From Globomyces pollinis-pini (Eukaryota; Chytridiomycota; Chytridiomycetes; Rhizophydiales; Globomycetaceae), in NCBI GenBank assembly GCA_025399215.1, contig MU621489.1:1-13964 (forward strand): a stretch of 13,964 bases of DNA, in the 5' to 3' direction. Both the position numbers and the translations under genes were made by a program. The notes under the pieces are model-generated. The model was not told the DNA's origin. It did no database searches and was given only the letters and a program-made list of their open reading frames with translations. Below, in pieces: positions 6,703 to 13,964 of this stretch (positions are counted from its first letter, which is position 1; each line of letters opens with the position of its first letter).

Positions 6703-8660
6703 ATGATTGATATTCCAATTATTGGGAAACTAACACTATCCGACTATGCCAGACTGCTACTAGCCACCACTATCCTCTTTATCGAACCTCTTTTAAGAAT
6801 CTTCTTTGCAGTACTACCATTACGTTGGACAATGGATCAAATTCGCTTGAGAATATCAAAACGATTCAACTTCTTTTACAACGATTACCCTCATGAATCA
6901 AATGACACTAATACACATATTACTCTATCAAATAAATTGGAATATACCTTTTTGAAATTCTCAAATACTGAAGACTTTGTTAACTACTGGTATACATTCG
7001 AATGAATATGATGCATTTTTAGGGGCTTTCCATTCCAAACTCACTATGTGACAACTAAAGATGGTTATATTCTTGCTTTACATCGAATACCATACTCTCG
7101 ATCCGAAAATAAGTATTTATTAAAGAAACGACGATCCCAATTTTCATTTGATACTGTTTCCGCAAGACCTGTTGTGGTTTTATGGCATGGATTTGCAATG
7201 TCATCAGAAAGTTGGGTGTCTACTCCTACTTATTCGGAATCTTTGGCTTTTACGTGTGTTTTGTTTTCTGATTCTTATTGGATAGGTTGGCTGATGCTGG
7301 ATACGATGTTTGGATGGCTAATACTCGTAAGAATGATTTTAGGGTTAATATATAGGTGGGAATAAGTATTCTTGTAAACATCGTACTTTTAAACCAAATC
7401 AAGAAACTTTCTGGAATTTCACAATGGATCAGATCGTACAATTCGATATCCCTGATTGTATCGATGTAAAGACTATTGTTAACGTTAGTATATTTTGAAC
7501 TTTACTGGTACGCCATCATTAACTTGTATTGGATTCGATCAAGGAGGAACTCAATTGTTTGCCGGTTTATCAGGTATACTTAAATATATAATGATCGTAT
7601 GTAGTGAATGAAAACTTAAATAAGAAAGTCAATCTCTGTATCACATTAGCACCTGTCATCAAACCAAATCTAATTTCAAGCAAAATGATTCATTCATTTA
7701 TCAATTCATCAACTGAATTAATCTGTATCTTTTTTATTTATTTAATTTGTTTTTAGTCTTCTTGTTTGGAAAGAAAGCATTATTATCATCAACGTTATTT
7801 TGGCAAACTGTTCTATCACCCATCACCTTCGCATGGTTGATCGATGTTGTATTCTGGTATGGTTTATATCACTCATTAAAGGTACCTGTTTGGTTGGCAT
7901 TCTCAACTCATGATCTCAAAAATCATTACTTATCGTCATTTATACTCATATACATCTGTTAAAAGTGTTGTAATTATTGGTTTAATTAATTATAGATTCA
8001 TTATTTTCAAATGATTAAAAGTGGTGTATTGCAGATGGTGGGTTTTTGGATTGACTTACTATAGTATGACGAAACTGCTACATTAGATCATGTCAAACCT
8101 GGCGAAGATCTACCTCGATACCCTATAGAAAGAATACAAACTCCTATAGCGCTTTTTTATGGTGGAAAAGAGTAACTTGGATAACGCTAATTTTCTATAG
8201 TGAATTGATTGATATCAAGTATTTAAAATCGCAACTACCCCCGTTAGTATATTGCTTAGAAATTGAAGGTTTTTAACTCTCTTCAATTTATTTTTCTTAG
8301 GTAAGACACTCACATCACTCATTTTAAGGTATAATATGATACATTCAAGTAGTAGAATACGAGCATTTACAGTTCATATGGGGTGAATACAAGGAGCGAG
8401 TATTATTTCCAGGAATATTAGGATTATTATCCGAGTATTCGGAAATATGGTCTGATGCCACTGATGATCTTTCTATTGCTGATTCCATTCGAATTAAACA
8501 TCCGAGTTGGATCTCTGAAGAAGCACTTCGTGAGTTTATGTCCAAAGGAGATGATAGAGATGGAAGAGTATCAATACAGAACAATCAGCAACATGGGAAT
8601 TCATTATCTAATAGGCGACCATCAGTGGTGAGTGAAGAATCAGAGGATGAATTCTTTTAA
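6703..8660 (+). CDS. Membrane-anchored acid/steryl-ester lipase-family protein with Asp in the nucleophile position
   Basis: Twelve exons: 6703-6989, 7023-7253, 7286-7326, 7356-7465, 7489-7573, 7605-7724, 7757-7856, 7882-7969, 7996-8037, 8065-8171, 8201-8268, 8353-8660, giving 528 residues. Introns are 33, 32, 29, 23, 31, 32, 25, 26, 27, 29 and 84 nt. Residues about 15-40 form a membrane anchor, as in yeast Tgl1/Yeh1/Yeh2. Family landmarks follow in order: FPFQTHYVTTKDGYIL, oxyanion H151-G152, LADAGYDVWMANTRGNKYS, FDIPDCIDYILN, TSVKSV, PIALFYGGKD with catalytic Asp404, and YEHLQFIWG with His431. The nucleophile elbow, GxSxG in lipases, reads G238-F-D240-Q-G242. No Ser is available there, so ordinary ester hydrolysis is unlikely; see findings. 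The acidic/Ser-rich C-terminus (about 450-528) is probably disordered and cytosolic. The last intron boundary is the least certain (acceptor at 8349 or 8352). Confidence 0.85.
7466..7488 (+). other. 23-nt intron in the lipase-family gene
   Basis: GT...AG segment with TTAAC, a plausible branch point, 8-12 nt from its end. Removing it joins FDIPDCID to YILNFTGTPSL, matching the family; reading through reaches a stop at 7496-7498. It is the smallest intron inferred here. Confidence 0.75.
8269..8352 (+). other. 84-nt compound intron (three abutting GT...AG units)
   Basis: Splits into 8269-8300 (32 nt), 8301-8328 (28 nt) and 8329-8352 (24 nt). Each unit begins GT and ends AG with no base between, and each is the size of the other introns in this gene. 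An alternative acceptor at 8349 gives a NAGNAG-like pair that would add one Val. Confidence 0.55.
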
Positions 8661-8691
8661 GCCAGTCATTTCATTATTATTTTATAAACAT

Positions 8692-8774
8692 ATTAGAATC
8701 TCATTGAAATCTTTCTATTGAAGTCTGAATTATCGAATATGCGACCATTAGAATCTCATTGAATTCTTTCTATT
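8692..8774 (+). repeat. 28-nt direct repeat upstream of bL17m
   Basis: 8692-8719 and 8747-8774 match at 27 of 28 positions with a 55-nt period, in the 163 nt between the lipase-family stop and the bL17m ATG. Both copies begin ATTAGAATCTCATTGAA. A related GCGACCAT block occurs at 8742-8749, and GCGACCATCAG lies inside the lipase 3' coding end. Confidence 0.7.
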
Positions 8775-8823
8775 CACGAAAGTGGGTGAAAAAAATAAAA
8801 AAGAATTTTTTTGTTTTCCAATC

Positions 8824-9905
8824 ATGAAGAATCATGGAGTAAGATTTTGGCAAAAGAAATTAGGGAGAACGCAATCGCATCGTAACTCCCTTGCTGCAAA
8901 TCTCATGACCGAATTGGTTCAACATGAACAGATTCAAACTACTCATGCAAAGGCACAAGTTGTTAAATATCACATGGAGAAGGTTTGAGAAATTTCAATT
9001 TAATATCTTAGGTTTGATTACATACATTTAATTGATATTAGTTGATTAATGCTGCAAAGTCTGGTAAACCTGAAGATTGGAAATTAGTCAATCGTAATTT
9101 ATTCGTAATCCTTGTTTATATTCATGTCTAGTCTAAAGAAACTTCAATCCCAAAATTAATGAATACATTGGCCAATAGATACAAGGATAGGTCTGGTGGT
9201 TATGTACGAATTCTCAAAAATGGTCATCATGCCAGTGGTTCTGATCGTGCACCAATATCTAGTAATGACTGATTGTTAAACATATTAGTTGTTGAATTGG
9301 TAAATAATCCAAATGATATCATATACAATTTTGCCAAACGTCAAATTAATTTGGTACAGAAACAACTAACAGATGTCGAATCAAAAAAATATCATCGCGA
9401 ATTAGTTGTATTACGAGATCCAAAAACTGGAGCTTTACACAACATGTACAAATTAAAACCGCGTGCAGATTTGACATCTAAAACTCTCAAACAATTAAAC
9501 AGAGTTGAAATAGCTTTACATAAACAACTAGTTAAATTCAATCGAAGTTTAAAGACTTATCCTCAAGCACGACAATATGATGCAGAGTAAGGATTATATT
9601 GCTAACTATAATCTAGAACAGCTACCAAACTGGAATCTTTAGTGATGAATAATAGTGAAGTTGAACCAAATTCTTTATTGGCTAAATCGCTGCCTACAAA
9701 AAAGAATTTACAAGGATCACTAGCAGCACCTTTGAAATCTAAACAACAATTAGGAGACCTTGAGAAGGATTTAGATTCCAATCAATTGATCAAGGAAGTC
9801 TTAGAGCAAGATGACGTGAAAGATAAAGAACCAGTGGTTGAAAAGGCAGAACCTTCCAAATCTTTTGCTGAAAAGTTCTTTGGCAGATTAGGATTTAGAA
9901 AGTAA
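8824..9905 (+). CDS. mrpl17: Large-subunit ribosomal protein bL17, mitochondrial
   Basis: Five exons: 8824-8982, 9042-9104, 9132-9261, 9289-9586, 9617-9905, giving 312 residues. Introns are 59, 27, 27 and 30 nt. The N-terminal half is a clear bL17: FWQKKLGRTQSHRNSLAANL, HEQIQTTHAKA, RYKDRSGGYVRILK, DRAPISIVELV. Bacterial L17 is about 120-130 residues; the extra roughly 190 residues, Lys/Glu-rich and largely helical, are typical of mitochondrial versions (yeast Mrpl8, human MRPL17 group). It lies near the peptide exit tunnel of the mitoribosome (family knowledge). The start at 8824 is the first ATG and is directly followed by the L17 core; the frame is open upstream but lacks an ATG. Location in mitochondria is inferred from the family, since no strong separate presequence is visible. 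AATAAA begins two bases after the stop. Confidence 0.92.
8983..9041 (+). other. 59-nt compound intron (two abutting, similar GT...AG units)
   Basis: Splits exactly into 8983-9011 (29 nt) and 9012-9041 (30 nt). Both begin GTTTGA and end with an AT-rich stretch and TTAG, so they look like a tandem duplicate. Removing both joins HMEK to LINAAKSGKPEDW in the L17 core. Confidence 0.65.
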
Positions 9906-9906
9906 A

Positions 9907-9912
9907 AATAAA
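9907..9912 (+). terminator. Poly(A) signal of bL17m
   Basis: AATAAA starting two bases after the stop codon. It implies a very short 3' UTR in the 115-nt gap before the Mio-type ATG. Confidence 0.5.
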
Positions 9913-10020
9913 AGCGTATTTTTATTTGGACATGATTTAATGTAGTATAAAGTCATGAATGTAAGTGGTCTAATGTGTATCCACTTGCTTCTGCTGGTGA
10001 TCCTTATTCTTTTTTTCCGA

Positions 10021-13000
10021 ATGAGTATTGGACTTTCACCTCCGAATCTCTGTCTGGTATCAGGAAACGATCTTCGACTTTATTCCTATTCAAATTCAAA
10101 TTCTTTAAGACCTTTATGTTTTTCCTCAGATTTCCCATCACTTCGAACCTTTCACTGGCATCCCACTCATCAGACTTTATTAGCCTTGGGTTTAGCTACA
10201 GGAAAGATATCACTAGTTAACTTTGTTGATGATCCTACACCTTGCTTTACTCTAGGGTCTGAATTCACTGCACGAAATGCACGTTGTTGTACTGTAGTAG
10301 CTTGGAATCCCATACGAAAATCTATACTTTTATCAGGATTCGAGAAAGTGATTATTGGTTCGTTCTTGTATCTTATATTTAGATAACACGTTAAATTAAT
10401 GATTAGGCAAGAAATGATGTTGGATTATTAATTTGGGATGTGGAACGGTTACTTCAAGGTGGATCTGAAGCTCCAGCTCTCGTTGCTAAATATGGTAGTT
10501 CACAAGGAGTTGCATCTGCAGATTGGAAAGATAATTTAAGTATTGTTGGTATTGGAAACAAATACATTCGTGGATTTGATTTAAGAGGTAACATATCATT
10601 ATCATATTTAATTTTTTATGGTTAGGTTTGTAGTCTGTGAGATTTATTCATCGTTGAACAGATAAAGAGTTAAATTCATCATTTACAATCAATTCAAAAG
10701 CTATTAGAGGAATCACTTGTGATCCAAATTTTGACCATCGTTTCGCATCTTATAGTGATGATGGAAATATAAAAATATGGGATATGAGATCACCTATAGA
10801 TCCACTCTTATCCATTCAATCAGATCATCGAATTGGAATATCAGGTATATCAAAATATGTATTCAATTTAAATAAGGGTTATCTTGGTGTCCTTCAAATG
10901 CTGATAGAATATCAGCAATTGGAAAAGAGTGTAATCGTATTCGAATGTGGACTTTACAGGATGCAATTGAGGAATTTAATGAATCAGTATCTAATTCATC
11001 CCCTGATCCTTTATCCACACAATCTGGATCATCAGGGATTTTTGATTTGAATAATGAAACTAAATTAGAGGATTCTATTAGTTCTAAAAATACAACAACA
11101 GCTAAATTATCAATTTCAAACGTTCGATCAAGTATCATAAATTTATTAATATACTATAGTCAAATTTTCGGATTTAAATATCAATCATATGGCTTGGATA
11201 CCAAATCGAGATTCTCAAAATGGAGATCGAATCATTGTTTGTTCAGGAAAAGAATGGAAAGTAGATATTTTTGAAGTTCCACCACTCAAATATGGAACTT
11301 GGTCACCTACAGGAACTTTAGGAGTTACTGAATCAAATCAGTTATTGGAATATTCTTTGGAACCTGTGAATTATGAAAATAAATTCAATAGTGATGAAAC
11401 TATACAAAGATTCAATTCGTTGCAATGGATTAATGATATTTCATCTGCTATGCTATCTAGAGCCAAAAATGGATATGGAATGGATGTAAAAAATAATTCA
11501 ACTTGATATCTAGTGTGTTTTAAATCAATCGCTTGTGGATGATAAACATTTGAACAGCGTTTGGAAACTAGCTGAATGTAATTTAATACGTCTGTCTAAT
11601 AACCAGGTATACTACAAAGACAATCATCACTGTTTGAAATTGATGGTATTAATTATGGATACCTTGGTCTAAGGCATATTGTTAAATCAATCACAGAAAG
11701 TCAAGGTACAATCATGAAATCGTAATCAACAGCACGAAATATGAATATGGGACTAGGTTTTCCTTTAATATTGTATCTTAATCCTCTTCGTAATATTGGA
11801 TTATCCCTCTGTGGATGGCAGTTCATTAATGTTGATACAGATCATTCATTATTTGAAGATTCGAAACGAAAGTAACATTTTGATATTGATTTTCAGAATT
11901 GAAAACCAAGGTGATTTTGAAAAAGCGGCCGGATTGACATTTTTGTACTATGCAGACTTGAGTCGAACAATTGACTGTTTGAATACCAGTCGAGGTATGA
12001 TAATGTATGGCTCATTTGTAGATGAGAGATTGATGTTGGTAGCTGCAGCGTTGGCGGGAGGGTTTGGAAAGTTTTCTTCAAGCTCCAATCGAAGCATATG
12101 GCAAAGTCTATGTCGTAACCTGTCATATCAATTACAAGATCCTTATTTGCGAGCATTATTTTGTCTAATGGCCACTGAAGGTTTCCTTTATGATGCATTT
12201 TAACAACAGGTGATTGGTCTCAAGTGTTGGGTGAATCATCGTTACCATTAAGTGACCGTATGGTCATGGCTCTTAGGTTTTTGGATGATACTGAGGTACC
12301 TATACCTATATAATCATTTACATTTTAGCTCCATTCCTACGTTGATAAATGGACAGACAAAGTACTTAGCTTGGGTCGTATTGATGGATTACTCTTGACA
12401 GGTTGGTCTGATCAGGGAATAGATTTGATGCAAAATTATGTGGACCAAACTGGGGATATTCAAACAGCTTCGCTAATTCTTTCCATCACAGCACTACCGG
12501 CGGACCCTCGTTTGAAAATGTGGATCACAGAGTAAAGCATTTGAGTTGAACTTATTACAAATAGGTATTCTGATATTCTAGACCGTTGGGAACTATTCCA
12601 TGTGCGAGCAAAGTTTGATATACATAGACGTAAAGTGGAATCAACAATTGCAGTCCCGCCACAAATATATATCCGATGTCATTTTTGTAACCAAGGGATA
12701 TCACCTAGTCTTCAAACAAAAAAGAGTAGTTTAACAAATGTCATTGCCCTCGCTAATACAAAACCAAAGGTAAATTCTGATTAAAGGTTTAATCGTTAGA
12801 ATTCTGTTTGTCCATCCTGTCTCAAATTACTACCTAGATGTTCCCTTTGCCTTTTGCAGTTGGGATCTCATTTAGATCCACCATTACCTTCCATTAATAC
12901 GAAAAGAGCTATTCATGCAACATCGCCATCTCGATTTGATTCATGGTTTGCTTGGTGTCAAACATGTAATCATGGTGGACATACCTTACACTTGTTTGAA

Positions 13001-13063
13001 TGGTTCCAGAATAATAGCGTTTGCCCAGTGTCGCACTGTGAATGTGTATGTAAAGTAAAATAA
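10021..13063 (+). CDS. SEA4: Mio/SEA4-type WD40 protein, GATOR2 (SEACAT) complex subunit
   Basis: Fourteen exons: 10021-10347, 10407-10587, 10662-10844, 10877-11131, 11160-11485, 11514-11577, 11607-11705, 11733-11871, 11897-11994, 12022-12180, 12210-12295, 12329-12531, 12565-12769, 12800-13063, giving 862 residues (human MIOS is 875). An N-terminal WD40 propeller shows SPPNLCLVSGNDLRLYSYS, VAWNP, GLLIWDVERL, IRGFDLR, IKIWDMR and RIRMWTL. A helical middle has LSLCGW, GDFEKAAGLTFLYYADLSRTI and YVDQTGDIQTASL. The C-terminal zinc module has C745xxC748, C779xxC782, C789xxC792, C828xxC831, H836, H839 and C850/C855/C857/C859, as in MIOS and WDR59 relatives. GATOR2 activates TORC1 at the vacuole or lysosome by opposing GATOR1. 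Start 10021 is chosen because MSIGLSPPN aligns with the family's N-terminal strand; an in-frame ATG at 9955 adds an unlikely hydrophobic leader. Confidence 0.9.
10588..10661 (+). other. 74-nt compound intron (two abutting GT...AG units)
   Basis: Splits exactly into 10588-10625 (38 nt) and 10626-10661 (36 nt), each GT...AG with nothing between. Removing both restores FDLRDKELNSS in the propeller. Confidence 0.55.
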
Positions 13064-13064
13064 A
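13059..13064 (+). terminator. Poly(A) signal overlapping the SEA4 stop codon
   Basis: AATAAA whose TAA is the stop codon itself (13061-13063). If used, the 3' UTR would be only a couple of dozen bases long. Confidence 0.45.
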
Positions 13065-13372
13065 ATTTAATGAACTTGAATACAAACTCATTTGTTTGAA
13101 TTATGAGTCATTCTATATGACCAATTTCGATTATCAGATTTGGTGAGTCATCAACGTGTGTCCAATTATACTTACCAATGATCAGTGCCGTATCACCATT
13201 TTTGGACATGTGCCGTACGATTTTTTTTAATTGAGGCTGTGAGTCCAACACATTCACCACGTTTCTGCACGAGCCATATGGGTGAACATCCAGCATCATA
13301 CACTTGGCTGTGCATAGATTTGTGGTTAAAACAACGAGCTAAAAGTCTAAATGGACAGTATCTCATTCTCCA
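13064..13372. other. Intergenic region between SEA4 and flotillin
   Basis: About 309 nt holding the SEA4 3' end and the flotillin promoter and leader. A poly-T run lies near 13220. No gene is supported; the short ORFs on both strands lack recognisable features. Confidence 0.45.
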
Positions 13373-13964
13373 ATGTACCGCGCAACTGATGCTAACGAAT
13401 ATTTGGTCATTACTGGTATAAACATCCAGGTATTTCAATTCAAAAATTTTAATTCTAGGATGTTAAAGTAACTAAGAAAGCAATGATTTGGCCAGGTCAA
13501 CGATTCACCAAGTTTTCGTTGACTCCAATGAATTACACGTTATCGTTACATGCCATGACAGTGGAAAAGTTGGAATTCACTTTGCCAGCTGTATTCACAA
13601 TTGGACCTGAAGATACTCCGGAATCTATTTTGAAATATGCTCGTTTGTTGGCTGCCAACAGTGAACAGTCCATGAAGCATATTCAAGAATTAGTGACTGG
13701 TATTGTTGAAGGTGAAACACGTGTGATTGCTGCTGGCATGACTATGGAAGAAATCTTCAAGGAACGTAAATTCTTTAAAGAACATGTCTTGCAAGGAATT
13801 CAATCCGAATTGACTCAATTTGGGATGATCATCTACAATGCCAACGTGAAACAATTGCAAGATTCTCCAGGTTCAGAATATTTCAAGTACCTTCGTTTGA
13901 AATCACAAGAAGGTGCTATCAATCAAGCCAAAGTCGATGTGGCCCAAGCAAAAATGGTGGGTGC
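13373..13964 (+). CDS. Flotillin-like membrane scaffold protein (SPFH/band 7 domain; 3' end outside window)
   Basis: Exon 1 is 13373-13429 (19 codons, MYRATDANEYLVITGINIQ), followed by a 29-nt intron (13430-13458); exon 2 runs from 13459 off the window. The 187 complete codons seen cover the SPFH domain: DVKVTKKAMIWPGQRFTKFS, TLSLHAMTVEKLEFTLPAVF, TIGPEDTPESILKYARLL, HIQELVTGIVEGETRVIAA, then FGMIIYNANVKQLQD and the start of the Ala/Glu-rich coiled coil (INQAKVDVAQAKMVG). Flotillins associate peripherally with the inner leaflet of ordered membrane domains and oligomerise through the coiled coil. The fungal type, beginning MYxxxxANEYLVITG, is the closest pattern I recognise. The function of this copy is not further visible. 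Confidence 0.92.

Noticed and set aside
7478..7498. Alternative 17-nt removal at 7484-7500 in the lipase gene
   Set aside because: It lacks an AG acceptor; the 23-nt intron at 7466-7488 has proper ends and gives the family-like YILNFTG.
7366..8344. Lipase-family gene as a decayed pseudogene because its frames appear broken
   Set aside because: Each break is resolved by a short GT...AG intron that restores exact family order and motifs up to a proper stop.
9955..10020. In-frame ATG at 9955 giving SEA4 a hydrophobic N-terminal leader; also an alternative frame from 9975
   Set aside because: Mio-type proteins are soluble and begin directly with the first propeller strand; MSIGLSPPN at 10021 fits. 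A GTAAGT at 9961 suggested an intron, but the first downstream AG (10025) gives the wrong frame.
1..13964. tRNA genes, CRISPR arrays, transposons or viral genes
   Set aside because: No A/B-box pairs with cloverleaf potential, regularly spaced repeats, transposase or viral signatures were found by reading; a dedicated tRNA scan was not possible.

Overview
The window looks like nuclear DNA of an AT-rich, compact eukaryote, most probably an early-diverging (non-Dikarya) fungus. Evidence: dibasic Kex2-type sites in secreted proteins, a MATA-type HMG box, a TGL1/YEH-type lipase, a fungal-style flotillin, a SEA/GATOR2 subunit and a bL17 protein that looks mitochondrial, together with rhodopsin-like 7TM receptors that Dikarya usually lack. 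No prokaryotic operons, CRISPR arrays or mobile elements were seen. Placement below 'fungus-like' is inference.

Left part (1 to about 6.5 kb), sparse and almost intronless: a truncated secreted double-psi beta-barrel (DPBB, RlpA/expansin-like) gene on the minus strand at the window edge (2-370); two tandem 7TM receptor genes on the minus strand, the first carrying a one-base deletion (978-1933) and the second intact (2463-3425); a MATA-type HMG-box regulator on the minus strand with one intron inside the box (3787-4820); and a second DPBB paralogue on the plus strand (5880-6491). The two DPBB genes bracket the receptors and the HMG gene. Each paralogue pair shares a short upstream motif at nearly the same distance from its ATG.

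Right part (about 6.7 kb to the end), dense and intron-rich, all on the plus strand: a membrane-anchored acid/steryl-ester lipase-family gene with 12 exons (6703-8660), bL17m with 5 exons (8824-9905), a Mio/SEA4-type GATOR2 subunit with 14 exons (10021-13063), and the 5' part of a flotillin (13373 to the end). I rebuilt these by joining exons so that family motifs stay continuous.

Main points of interest. (1) The introns are tiny: 26 of the 30 inferred ones are 23-33 nt. (2) Three of the four long introns (59, 74 and 84 nt) divide exactly into abutting GT...AG units of mini-intron size. (3) 10 of the 11 introns whose length is a multiple of three carry an in-frame stop. (4) The lipase-family protein has Asp in place of the nucleophilic Ser (GFDQG instead of GxSxG) while the other triad members and the oxyanion HG are kept. 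(5) DPBB2 ends in a dibasic site followed by a ten-residue acidic/aromatic tail, next to orphan receptors, a speculative peptide-signal candidate.
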